Of a stretch of 64,000 nt of DNA, positions 29,808 to 37,667 are shown one piece after another. Within the stretch, counting starts at the first letter, position 1. Every line of letters starts with the position of its first letter. Both the position numbers and the translations under genes were made by a program. Source of the DNA: an uncultured bacterium (GTDB taxonomy: Bacteria > Verrucomicrobiota > Lentisphaeria > Victivallales > Victivallaceae); assembly GCA_900551245.1 (NCBI GenBank), contig URVC01000017.1, forward strand, positions 1 through 64,000, read 5' to 3'. The notes beneath the pieces are model-generated. The model saw only the letters and a list, made by a program, of their open reading frames with translations, was not told where the DNA came from and did no database searches.

Positions 29808-31775
29808 TCAATCCATTCTGCGGCGCAGGAAGCGCGACTCGGCGCCGCCCTGCGAACGGAAGGAGCGGAAACGGCGATTGTTACGGGGCGGCGTGTCCGG
29901 CTTGAGATCGGATGTCAACCGAAACGAATCCAGTGGCGGATACCCCCGGGCCGCCATGAGCTGATTCCACGCGGCAGGCAGTTCAATCCTGACGGTGGCG
30001 AATCCGCCGCCGGGCAGACACAGCTCCTTGTTGCGGGCGGGATCCCCCGTGACCAGAAAAGCGCTTTTCCCCTTCTCCATTGCGGGAACCGTTCTCAGAG
30101 AGGAGATTCCTGTCCAGGCGAGCCACGGCGGCGCCCCGGTGGTGCGGGCCCGTTCGTTCTGCGCGATTCGCCTTTCATGCCACGACAACGGATACCGCCC
30201 GGGATCGAACGCACTGCCGGGATTTCCCCAATAATTGGCGAATGCACGCTCCCCCAGCGGAATGCGTGCCGCCGCAATCAGAGCGTCCTCGAGACGATCT
30301 TTTGCCGGATAGACCGCCGCCAGATTTCGAGCCACGTTTTCCGTCACCAGAAATGTCCGGTAGACACACGGCATGCCGCTGCCGACCGCCATCTGGGACT
30401 TTTCCACGGCGTCCCATGCGATGAGATCTTTGATCTTCACCCCATCGGTGGTCGCCGGCACCAGATTGTTGCCCCAGTTGATCGCGGATGCCGCCGTGAG
30501 AGTGGAGTCGTTCAGGCGATAGCCCTGCTGCATGTGATATGGTTTCCAGCCGATTTCAAGCGCCGCCGCCTCATCCTCCACCAGACACCACGGCATCAGG
30601 TAGCCAAAACTCCCCATGCGGTTCTCCTTGACCCGGTAACCGCCGAGATTGAGCAGTGCCAGATTGAGGAACCGCCCCAGCTGGAGATTCTTCGGATGCG
30701 AAATTTCCCCCTGTCCGCTGTCAAATCCCAGTTGACGGGCGACCGGTCCATTCAGCCAGCAATACGGGGTCCAGCCGTGGGTGGAGGTCAGCGGCCGGCG
30801 GAAATCCCCCACTTTCATCGCCTGAACAAAGGCGATCAGGAGCGGCATGAACTCCGGCGGACACCCCGCCATCACGCCATTCGCCGCCACGTGCCGCACC
30901 GTGGTCTCGCGCTGCGCGGGAGGGATTGCGCCGAGCGATTGTTCCGGCGGAAGATCGGTAAATTTCAGAAACTCCGCAACCGCGTTCTCCGTCGGCGGAA
31001 TCACCGGCAGTCCATCCGTCCAGCCGGACTCGAGAAACGCCTGCTGAAACTCCTCTGCGGAAGAGAAAACCTCAACGCCACGCGGAACTTCCGCCAATTC
31101 CGCCTCGGCAGCCGGTGTCGTAAGCGCCTTTTTGATCTGCGGCCAGAGAACCCGGCGGGTATTGTCGATGAGCTCTTCGCGGGTATGGGAAGCGAACGCC
31201 CCCGGATATTCCGCCACCTGGAGCGCCTTCAGGCCTGCGGCGCGGGCGGTGATCTTCGCCTGTTTTACAAATCCCGGCGCTGCGATCATCACCGACGGAA
31301 TCCCCAGCTCCTCCGCGGCAATGCAGGAACCGGTCTCCTTCGGCGTACACAGGCCGCAGCCGCCGTTTCCGGAAATGACGGCATCCACATGGAACTGCTT
31401 CAAATTTCGCTGGAACTCCTCCTTTTTGCGCCGTATCACGCCCGGCCGCGGATAAGGCCCGGCGGAACCGATTTCGCTCAGGAGATAGATTTTCGCTGAA
31501 GGATATTCCTTCAGGATCAGCCGCTTCAGTTCCGGATGCGTCACGTTGGCCATGAAGCTGCCGCCCACCAGCGCAATCGTCTTGCCTTCGAGGGAATCCA
31601 GCCGTTTCGCTTCGCGGATGACGCGGGTCGCCGTTTCCGGCACCGGGATCAGCACCCGGAGCTCCGTGCCGTTTTCCGGAACGGGGCAGATCGCCTCCGG
31701 ACAATCCGACGCGGCGACAGTGGCGACAGCGGCCAGACAAAGCCACAGCATGAGTTTTACAGCAGCAATACGCAT
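29808..31775 (-). CDS. Secreted UGSC-family protein (Cys in place of Sec)
   Basis: A 655-residue protein with an N-terminal signal peptide (VKLMLWLCLAAVATVAAS). Residues 40-200 resemble the UGSC family, whose signature is a redox-like U-G-S-C-T motif; here it reads GNGGCGLCTPKE, with both positions encoded as Cys (TGC, TGT). The C-terminal 400 residues form another conserved but uncharacterised unit (SGWTDGLPVIPPTENAV, RHVAANGVMAGCPPEFMPL, HGWTPYCWLNGPVA). The two CGLC cysteines could form a redox-active pair; the function is unknown. Either ATG 31775 or GTG 31781 may be the start, as AGGAG suits the GTG better. It is monocistronic and divergent from glyS; an AAACGTTT palindrome lies in the intergenic region. 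Confidence 0.65.
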   Translation of the reverse strand: MRIAAVKLMLWLCLAAVATVAASDCPEAICPVPENGTELRVLIPVPETATRVIREAKRLDSLEGKTIALVGGSFMANVTHPELKRLILKEYPSAKIYLLSEIGSAGPYPRPGVIRRKKEEFQRNLKQFHVDAVISGNGGCGLCTPKETGSCIAAEELGIPSVMIAAPGFVKQAKITARAAGLKALQVAEYPGAFASHTREELIDNTRRVLWPQIKKALTTPAAEAELAEVPRGVEVFSSAEEFQQAFLESGWTDGLPVIPPTENAVAEFLKFTDLPPEQSLGAIPPAQRETTVRHVAANGVMAGCPPEFMPLLIAFVQAMKVGDFRRPLTSTHGWTPYCWLNGPVARQLGFDSGQGEISHPKNLQLGRFLNLALLNLGGYRVKENRMGSFGYLMPWCLVEDEAAALEIGWKPYHMQQGYRLNDSTLTAASAINWGNNLVPATTDGVKIKDLIAWDAVEKSQMAVGSGMPCVYRTFLVTENVARNLAAVYPAKDRLEDALIAAARIPLGERAFANYWGNPGSAFDPGRYPLSWHERRIAQNERARTTGAPPWLAWTGISSLRTVPAMEKGKSAFLVTGDPARNKELCLPGGGFATVRIELPAAWNQLMAARGYPPLDSFRLTSDLKPDTPPRNNRRFRSFRSQGGAESRFLRRRMD

Positions 31776-31918
31776 TTTCACGCAACCTCTCCTGAACAGT
31801 TCGATTTTCCTGTGAGTACCGGGATCTTTCCAATATAAACGTTTCCCCGCGTTGAATTATTGCCCGGTGCTGCAACCCGCCGGTTCCTGCTGCATAAAAT
31901 CAAAATCCCCCGCCCGCA

Positions 31919-31947
31919 TTGGCAAAATTCCGGAAGTATAGTATATT
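31919..31947 (+). promoter_or_regulatory. Promoter of glyS
   Basis: TTGGCA (31919-31924), a 17-base spacer containing the palindrome TTCCGGAA, and TATATT (31942-31947) precede glyS. The leader to the ATG is about 70 bases. Its sequence is close to the MFS promoter at 9519-9547. Confidence 0.75.
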
Positions 31948-32023
31948 ATAACTTTGATCGGAAAACAATCAACTGCGGGGAACCGTTCGGCGGCCCCGCG
32001 CGACAGGCAAGGAGCCGGCAATC

Positions 32024-33361
32024 ATGGCGGAAGATGAAGTCAAAAATCAGGAGCTGATGGATAAGATCGTCAGCTTGTGCAAGCGGCGCGGATTCGTGTT
32101 TCCCAGTTCGGAAATCTACGGCGGATTCAACGGGTTCTGGGACTACGGCCCCTACGGCTCGCGCATGAAGCGCGCCATCGAAAACCTCTGGTGGCACGAA
32201 ATGGTCGAAACCCGCGACAACGTCGAAGGACTCGATTCGACGATCATCTGCCATCCGCGGGTCTGGAAGGCTTCCGGTCACATCGACCAGTTCAGCGACC
32301 TCATGACCGACTGCAAGAAGTGCAAGTCCCGCTACCGGGTCGATCAGATGGCGGACCCCACCACCTGCCCGAACTGCGGCTCGAAGGACCTCACCGAACC
32401 GCGTGAATTCAACCTGATGATGAAGACCTTCGTCGGCCCGGTCTTCGACGATGAGCACGTCGCCTATCTGCGCGCCGAAACCTGCCAGCCGATCTTCGTG
32501 GACTTCCACAGCGTCCGGATCGCCACCCGCCAGAAGCTCCCCTTCGGCATCGCTCAGATCGGCAAGGCGTTCCGCAACGAGATCAATCCGCGCAACTTCA
32601 CCTTCCGCAGCCGCGAATTCACCCAGATGGAGATGGAGTTCTTCTGCGACGGAGAAGAGGGCATGGAGTGGTTCGAATACTGGAAACAGCAGCGGATCAA
32701 CTACTATAAGAACAAGCTGAAGTTCGACGACAGCTTCTTCCGCATCTACGAGCACGAGAAGCTCGCCCACTACGCCAAGGCGGCGATCGACATCGAAGTT
32801 AAGTTCCCCTTCGGCTGGGGCGAACTTGAAGGTGTCCACCACCGCGGCACCTGGGACCTCTCGCGCCACAGCGAATTCTCCGGCGTGGACCTCCAGTACA
32901 TGGACCACGACAACGGCCGCAAACTCATGCCGACCGTCATTGAAACCAGTGTCGGTCTCGACCGCACTATGCTCGCGCTGCTCGGCAAGGCCTACGATGA
33001 AGAGAAGGCCGCCACCAACCGCGAAGGGATGGAGGAGGATGTGCGCGTCGTGCTCCACCTGCCGCCTCTGGTCGCGCCGATCCAGGTTGCGGTGCTGCCG
33101 CAGTCCAAGAAGCTCAAGGAGCAGGCCTACGCCCTCTACAAGGACATCGACCGCCACTTCCGCGCCGAATACGACGAGACCGGCAGCATCGGCAAACGCT
33201 ACCGCCGCCAGGATGAGATCGGTACGCCGTACTGCATCACCTTCGACTTCGATTCGGTCAACGACAACGCGGTCACGGTGCGCGACCGCGACACCATGCT
33301 GCAGGAACGGGTCAACGTGACACAGCTGCGCGATTATCTCGAAAAGAAGATCGGGGAATAA
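32024..33361 (+). CDS. glyS: Glycyl-tRNA synthetase, dimeric (alpha2) type
   Basis: A 445-residue class II aminoacyl-tRNA synthetase charging tRNA-Gly. It is the single-chain, eukaryote/archaea-like form, not the bacterial alpha2beta2 form: PSSEIYGGFNGFWDYGPYG at the start, a zinc-binding insertion with CKKC and CPNCG, motif 2 FRNEINPRNFTFRSREFTQ, and motif 3 with VGLDRTMLALL. An anticodon-binding domain ends the protein (IQVAVLPQSKK...YRRQDEIGTPYCITFDFDS). The ATG follows AAGGAG by nine bases. The gene has its own promoter and a strong terminator, so it is monocistronic. Confidence 0.97.
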   Translation: MAEDEVKNQELMDKIVSLCKRRGFVFPSSEIYGGFNGFWDYGPYGSRMKRAIENLWWHEMVETRDNVEGLDSTIICHPRVWKASGHIDQFSDLMTDCKKCKSRYRVDQMADPTTCPNCGSKDLTEPREFNLMMKTFVGPVFDDEHVAYLRAETCQPIFVDFHSVRIATRQKLPFGIAQIGKAFRNEINPRNFTFRSREFTQMEMEFFCDGEEGMEWFEYWKQQRINYYKNKLKFDDSFFRIYEHEKLAHYAKAAIDIEVKFPFGWGELEGVHHRGTWDLSRHSEFSGVDLQYMDHDNGRKLMPTVIETSVGLDRTMLALLGKAYDEEKAATNREGMEEDVRVVLHLPPLVAPIQVAVLPQSKKLKEQAYALYKDIDRHFRAEYDETGSIGKRYRRQDEIGTPYCITFDFDSVNDNAVTVRDRDTMLQERVNVTQLRDYLEKKIGE

Positions 33362-33374
33362 CGCCCCGCCTCGA

Positions 33375-33405
33375 GGGAGAGCGTGAACCGCACGCTCTCC
33401 CTTTT
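33375..33405 (+). terminator. Intrinsic terminator of glyS
   Basis: GGGAGAGCGTG (33375-33385) pairs with CACGCTCTCCC (33391-33401) around a 5-base loop, followed by TTTT. Confidence 0.92.
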
Positions 33406-33430
33406 ACTTTACCGGGAAAGGAGAGCCGCC

Positions 33431-34237
33431 ATGGAGAGAGCACAGGTCGAAACCATCATCCGGAATCTCTACCGCCGGACCGGAGCCGCCGAATTCTTTG
33501 AAGAGCCGGCGGTTCGGGTAGCCTCGGCAGAGGATCCGTTCTTTCAGAAGTTCAAGAGTGTCATCGGCCCCTTCCACTGGACGCCGCAGGAGGTATTGCA
33601 GCGGAAGTTCCCGGAAGCGACTGCAAAATCGGTGATCGTCTGGGTTCTGCCGGTCTGCCGGAAAGCGCGGGAAACCAACCGCAGTGAGACCGAACGGCCT
33701 TCGGTCGAGTGGGCGGCGGTCCGCTCTTTCGGGGAGATCCTCAACGAGGAGATGCGTTCCCAGCTGGCGGCGCTGCTCACAGAAGCAGGATATCCGGCCG
33801 TCGCGCCGCACCTCGAACAACGCGAAATCTATCCTTCTCCCGGCTGGGATGTGAAACACTTTACATCGAGCTGGTCCGAGCGGCACGTCGCCTTCGTGGC
33901 GGGAGCGGGCACCTTCGGGCTCTCCGCCGGGCTCATCACCGAACACGGCATCGCCATCCGGCTCGGTTCGGTGGTGACGACGCTGGAACTCCCCGCGGAT
34001 CCGCGCCCCTACGGTGACGACCCTTTTGCGTGGTGCACACGTTGCGGCGCCTGCATCCGCCGCTGTCCGGGGCACGCGATCGGCAAGGAGTTCGCCGACC
34101 GGGACAAACCCGGATGCGCCCGCTATTGCGTGACGCACGTCGCTCCCGACCGGGCGGAGCACTACGGCTGGCTGAACCGCGCCCTCGGCTGCGCGCTCTG
34201 CCAGACCGCGGTGCCGTGCGAATTCCACCGTCCGTAA
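33431..34237 (+). CDS. QueG-like 4Fe-4S protein (epoxyqueuosine reductase-related)
   Basis: A 268-residue iron-sulfur protein. The C-terminal part has a full ferredoxin-type cluster motif CTRCGACIRRCPGHAI and a second cysteine set CALCQTAVPC, as in the two-cluster domain of epoxyqueuosine reductase. The N-terminal part, with RHVAFVAGAGTFGLSAGLIT, resembles the QueG cobalamin-binding region (VAYAAGLGWIGKN-type). True QueG performs the last step of queuosine synthesis; this shorter relative may have another reductive role. The start at 33431 is seven bases after AAAGGAG. No queuosine genes are near; the glyS terminator lies 26 bases upstream, and no promoter is evident. Confidence 0.75.
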   Translation: MERAQVETIIRNLYRRTGAAEFFEEPAVRVASAEDPFFQKFKSVIGPFHWTPQEVLQRKFPEATAKSVIVWVLPVCRKARETNRSETERPSVEWAAVRSFGEILNEEMRSQLAALLTEAGYPAVAPHLEQREIYPSPGWDVKHFTSSWSERHVAFVAGAGTFGLSAGLITEHGIAIRLGSVVTTLELPADPRPYGDDPFAWCTRCGACIRRCPGHAIGKEFADRDKPGCARYCVTHVAPDRAEHYGWLNRALGCALCQTAVPCEFHRP

Positions 34238-34261
34238 AATCAGCCGGTTTCGTCTGGAGGG

Positions 34262-34472
34262 CGGCAGCAATATGACCAGATGGTGCAGGCGGCCCGGTCC
34301 GGCGTGGCGAACATCATCGAGGGGGCAGGCCCGTCCCGCCGATCTGGCCCGGTTGCGCAACCTCATGGCTGTTTTAGTGTCGGACAAATCGGACCGATCG
34401 GACAAGTCCGACAGAAAAGCCGAGGTCGCCGCCAACGTGATGATCTGCCTCATCAATCATCGGGAAATATAA
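34262..34472 (+). pseudogene. Remnant of a four-helix-bundle-suffix-domain gene
   Basis: Two pieces of a known small-protein family lie in different reading frames. The first (from 34262) reads RQQYDQMVQAARSGVANIIE. After a frame change, the second ends in AEVAANVMICLINHREI and a stop at 34470. In the intact family (recalled as the TIGR04258-type four helix bundle suffix domain), these phrases lie over 100 residues apart, so a large middle part is deleted. Between them sit four 9-bp units coding SDKSDRSDKSDR. The family is common in Lentisphaerota and relatives. It follows the QueG-like gene directly. Confidence 0.65.
34380..34415 (+). repeat. Four tandem 9-bp units (Ser-Asp-Lys/Arg)
   Basis: TCGGACAAA, TCGGACCGA, TCGGACAAG and TCCGACAGA follow each other without gap at 34380-34415, inside the broken four-helix-bundle-suffix gene. 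They encode (SD[KR])n in the frame of its second part. Confidence 0.75.
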
Positions 34473-34500
34473 TGGCTGATTATGCAATAGCCTGATGTTG

Positions 34501-34541
34501 AAAAAAAACCTCCGCCCCGGAACAGTTCCGGAGCGGAGGTT
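34501..34541 (-). terminator. Intrinsic terminator of glnK-amtB
   Basis: On the minus strand AACCTCCGC (34541-34533) and GCGGAGGTT (34515-34507) form the outer stem, with a second CCGGAAC/GTTCCGG inner stem, followed by eight T (A at 34501-34508 on the + strand). It lies about 20 bases after the amtB stop. Confidence 0.93.
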
Positions 34542-34559
34542 CATTATGCAGCAGTCAAA

Positions 34560-35936
34560 CTACTGATTGAGGAAGAACTGGAATCCCGGATAAGCTTCCA
34601 TGCCGTGTTCGCCGAGGTCGAGGCCGCGCAGCTCCTCTTCCGCGCTCACCCGGATGCCCATCGTCTTCCGGATCACCCAGAAGATCAGCAATGCGCACGG
34701 GAACGCCACCACGCCGACCGAAACCACACCGATCAACTGGGTCAGGAAGGTGTATCCGCAACCCGGCAAAGCGAAGATTCCGACCGCCAGAGTTCCCCAG
34801 ATTCCGTTGACCAGGTGGACCGACAGCGCACCAACCGGGTCGTCAAGCCGCAACCGGTCGAAGATCAGCACCGACGGCACCACGATCACGCCGCCGACCA
34901 GACCGATGATGATCGAAGAAAGCGGACTCACGCAGTCAGCACCGGCCGTGATCGCCACCAGACCGGCCAGGCAGCCGTTGAGCGTCATCGAGTGGTCCGG
35001 CTTGCGCAGGCAGATCATACTCATGATCATCGCTCCGATAATTCCGGCGCAGGCGCCGAACATCGTCGTGCAGAGGACAAACGAGATCTTGGTCGGATCA
35101 GCACTCAGAACCGAACCGCCGTTGAACCCGAACCAGCCGAGCCACAGGCAGAAGACACCGATCGTCGCCAGAGGCATGCTGTGACCGGGCAGCGCAATGA
35201 TATGGCTGCCGGAATACTTCCCGATCCGGGGGCCGAGCAACAGCACACCCGCAAGAGCAGCCCAGCCGCCGACGCTGTGCACGAAGGTCGACCCGGCAAA
35301 GTCGTGGAATCCGCGCTCGGCCAACCAGCCGCCGCCCCATCCCCAGGAGCCGAGAACCGGGTAGACGAACATCACGTAGATCAACGTGAATACCATAAAC
35401 GCATTCACCTTAATCCGTTCCGCAACCGCGCCCGACACGATGGTCGCGGCGGTCGCGGCGAACATGCCCTGAAAGAAGAAGTCCGACCAGTAGGTGAACT
35501 TCCCGCCGTTATAGGCTGCGGCTTCCGCCATCACTTTCGCCGAGTCCGCCGTACCGGTCATCAGCGCCATGGTGTCGTTGCCCATGCCGAATCCGGCAAA
35601 TCCCAACACTTTCCCGATCAGCCAGTTGGATTCCCCGGGGTACATCAGGGAGAAACCGGCGATTGCGTAGGTCAGAAATCCGATGGCCGGAACCAGCGTG
35701 TTCTTGAACAGAATGTTCGTACAGTTCTTGGTCCGGCAGAGTCCGGATTCCACCGTGGCGAAGCCGAGGTGCATCAGAAACACCAGCATACCGCCGATCA
35801 GAATCCAGATGTTGTTGATGGTGAAGAGCGCTTCCGCGGCCTGTGAAATCGGGGCCGGGTCGGCTGCCTCCGCCGCCCCCAACGGCAGCGCGGCGGCGAA
35901 AAGCGCCGGAACCATTGCAAACTTCCAGTAATTCAT
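34560..35936 (-). CDS. amtB: Ammonium transporter AmtB
   Basis: A 458-residue polytopic membrane protein that conducts ammonia/ammonium. An N-terminal signal-like segment (ALFAAALPLGAAEA) precedes eleven hydrophobic helices. Family signatures include FLMHLGFATVESGLCRTKN, FAGSTFVHSVGGWAALAG (twin-His region), GHSMPLATIGVFCLWLGWFGFNGGS, and GALSVHLVNGIWGTLAVG with the second conserved His. It follows glnK by 42 bases, the classic pair in which the PII protein blocks the channel when nitrogen is plentiful. It is transcribed from the sigma-54 promoter before glnK and ends at a strong terminator. Confidence 0.97.
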   Translation of the reverse strand: MNYWKFAMVPALFAAALPLGAAEAADPAPISQAAEALFTINNIWILIGGMLVFLMHLGFATVESGLCRTKNCTNILFKNTLVPAIGFLTYAIAGFSLMYPGESNWLIGKVLGFAGFGMGNDTMALMTGTADSAKVMAEAAAYNGGKFTYWSDFFFQGMFAATAATIVSGAVAERIKVNAFMVFTLIYVMFVYPVLGSWGWGGGWLAERGFHDFAGSTFVHSVGGWAALAGVLLLGPRIGKYSGSHIIALPGHSMPLATIGVFCLWLGWFGFNGGSVLSADPTKISFVLCTTMFGACAGIIGAMIMSMICLRKPDHSMTLNGCLAGLVAITAGADCVSPLSSIIIGLVGGVIVVPSVLIFDRLRLDDPVGALSVHLVNGIWGTLAVGIFALPGCGYTFLTQLIGVVSVGVVAFPCALLIFWVIRKTMGIRVSAEEELRGLDLGEHGMEAYPGFQFFLNQ

Positions 35937-35978
35937 AATAAAAATCCTCCTGTTTCCGCTTTGGTTGAGTGAACGATA

Positions 35979-36320
35979 CTATCCAATGGCATCCGGACCG
36001 GTTTCGCCGGTACGGATCCGGATGCACTGATCCATCGGCAGAACGAAGATCTTGCCGTCGCCGATGTGTCCGGTCCGGGCTCCGGCGATGATGCCGTCGA
36101 TCGTCGGCTGGACATATTCATCGTTGACCGCGATGGCGACCCGGACCTTGCGGAGCAGATTGACTTCGCTGATGGCGCCGCGGTAGGCGGAAACATATCC
36201 CTTCTGCTGGCCGCACCCGAGGGCGTTGCTGACCGACATCTTGAAGATGTTCCGCTTGTACAGCTCCTGCTTGACCGCATTCAATCGTTCCGGCTTGATG
36301 TAGGAAATAATCAATTTCAT
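35979..36320 (-). CDS. glnK: Nitrogen regulatory PII protein GlnK lacking Tyr51
   Basis: A 113-residue PII signal protein that senses ATP/ADP and 2-oxoglutarate and binds AmtB. MKLIISYIKPERL, GQQKG in the T-loop base, and the B-loop/C-loop TGHIGDGKIFVLPMDQCIRIRTGE are well conserved. The T loop reads YRGAISEVNLL: residue 51, the tyrosine uridylylated by GlnD in proteobacteria, is Ser. Control by UMP at Tyr51 is therefore excluded; binding of effectors may be enough, or Ser51 might be modified. It is the first gene of glnK-amtB, with an AGGTG site and a sigma-54 promoter at 36385-36370. Confidence 0.95.
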   Translation of the reverse strand: MKLIISYIKPERLNAVKQELYKRNIFKMSVSNALGCGQQKGYVSAYRGAISEVNLLRKVRVAIAVNDEYVQPTIDGIIAGARTGHIGDGKIFVLPMDQCIRIRTGETGPDAIG

Positions 36321-36369
36321 GTTTCACCTGCCCTTTCTTACGATGTTTCGGGAACTATGCCGGAAATAA

Positions 36370-36385
36370 AGCAATAAGCGTGCCA
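36370..36385 (-). promoter_or_regulatory. Perfect sigma-54 promoter before glnK-amtB
   Basis: On the minus strand TGGCACG (36385-36379), four bases and TTGCT (36374-36370) match the sigma-54 consensus exactly. The start is predicted near 36359, about 39 bases before the glnK ATG. The flanking AT-rich DNA up to 36480 could bind an enhancer-type activator (NtrC-like). Confidence 0.9.
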
Positions 36386-36539
36386 GTTTTCAATAAAATT
36401 ATATAAATTATTGATTGTTAAACAATTAAAATTTTATATCAAATCGATCTTCCTTTACAATTTTTTCCATTCAGCACCATCGGGCGACAAAATTGTAAAA
36501 AACATTACGGCAAAAATCATCTTTTTTATTTAATACATC

Positions 36540-36568
36540 TTGACATGAATGTATCAATACACTATACT
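36540..36568 (+). promoter_or_regulatory. Consensus promoter of GntR gene with inverted repeats
   Basis: TTGACA (36540-36545), 17 bases and TATACT (36563-36568). The spacer contains TGTAT-CA-ATACA, and ATACAT/ATGTAT arms also flank the -35. These are likely operator half-sites, so autoregulation is plausible. The promoter proves that the upstream in-frame ATG at 36549 is not the start. Confidence 0.8.
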
Positions 36569-36599
36569 TGAAATTGAAGGGACAAGTGCAAAGGAAAAT

Positions 36600-37667
36600 A
36601 TGGCTTCGGAAAAATCGGAACAACTCTATCTGCAGATGAAGCAGGACATTACCAGGATGCCGCCCGACACCCGGCTCCAGTCGATCCGCGCCTTGATGCG
36701 TTCCTACTGTGTGAGTCAGCTGCTGATCGACCGGACACTCGGGCGGTTGCGGGAAGAGGGGTTGCTCCGCAAGCGTTCCGACGGACTGTACACCTATCTC
36801 TGTGAAGAGGCGGACTCCCAGGCGATCGCGCTCATCACCAGCAACTGGCCCTCCACGGTCCGGATGGAGCAGCAGGAGTGTCTGAAACGGCGCGCGGCGC
36901 GGCGCAATCTGCGGATTCTTCCCTTCACCCACTCGTTCCGCGCCTCCTTCCGGTCGATCCGGCAGCAGGAAAATCTCAAGGCGATTCTGATTTCGCCGCC
37001 GAGTCCGCTGACGGCGGAGGATATCGATCAGATTCAGAACTCCCGGATTCCGATTCTGATCATCAACCACCAGTACGGGGAGCTGAATCTCAATTTCGTC
37101 TCCCCCTCCTATTTCGAAGGGGGCATGCTGGCCGCCGAATATCTGATCCGCAACGGCCACCGGAAACTTGCCCTGCTCTTTTCCCAGCCGCACAACTGGT
37201 GCATGAACCAGCGGGCGGCGGGTTTTCTGAAAACAGCAGAACTGCTCGGGGCAAAGGTTCGTCTGCTCGATGCGGCAGTACAGAACGGAGAAAACGCCGA
37301 CGAGAAAGTATATCCGTTTCTCATCAACTTTCTCAAGCATGAGAAACCCGACTTCACCGCCCTTTCCACGCTCTGCGACTGCTCGGCGAAAACGGCGATT
37401 TGCGCCCTGGCCGCGGCGGGATACCAGACGCCCGACAACATCAGCGTAATCGGCACCGAGGGGCTCAACGCAAGTCAATATTTCCTTCCTCCCCTGACCT
37501 GCGTCGGCGTCGATCTTGCCCACTACATGGACACGATACTCGACGCCGTTGAAGAATTGATCCGGAATCCGGAACAGCAGATTCAGCTTATAGAGCCGCA
37601 AAAAATCTTTGTTCGCAGTTCGGTGAAAACAATCTCACCCCAGAAGGAGAACGCATATGAGAAGTAA
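36600..37667 (+). CDS. GntR-type regulator with LacI-like sensor domain
   Basis: A 355-residue transcription factor. The N-terminal winged helix (EQLYLQMKQDITRMPPDTRL, SIRALMRSYCVSQLLIDRTL, LREEGLLRKRSDGLYTYL) is GntR-like. The C-terminal region is a sugar-binding fold of the LacI type (LLIINHQYG, GMLAAEYLIRNGHRKLALL, ALSTLCDCSAKTAICAL, ISVIGTEGLN). The start at 36600 follows AAAGGA; an upstream ATG lies inside the promoter. Its 3' end overlaps the pseudopilin gene by 11 bases, so regulator, pseudopilin and GH42-like enzyme form one operon, likely controlled by a sugar bound to this protein. Confidence 0.88.
   Translation: MASEKSEQLYLQMKQDITRMPPDTRLQSIRALMRSYCVSQLLIDRTLGRLREEGLLRKRSDGLYTYLCEEADSQAIALITSNWPSTVRMEQQECLKRRAARRNLRILPFTHSFRASFRSIRQQENLKAILISPPSPLTAEDIDQIQNSRIPILIINHQYGELNLNFVSPSYFEGGMLAAEYLIRNGHRKLALLFSQPHNWCMNQRAAGFLKTAELLGAKVRLLDAAVQNGENADEKVYPFLINFLKHEKPDFTALSTLCDCSAKTAICALAAAGYQTPDNISVIGTEGLNASQYFLPPLTCVGVDLAHYMDTILDAVEELIRNPEQQIQLIEPQKIFVRSSVKTISPQKENAYEK

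Noticed and set aside
31833..31842. AAACGTTT palindromes before the UGSC gene and in the hydG leader as a common operator
   Set aside because: An 8-bp self-complementary word can occur by chance several times in 64 kb; no shared flanks were found.
36549..36599. Upstream ATG for the GntR-type regulator
   Set aside because: It lies within the consensus promoter (36540-36568), so it is not transcribed as a start codon.
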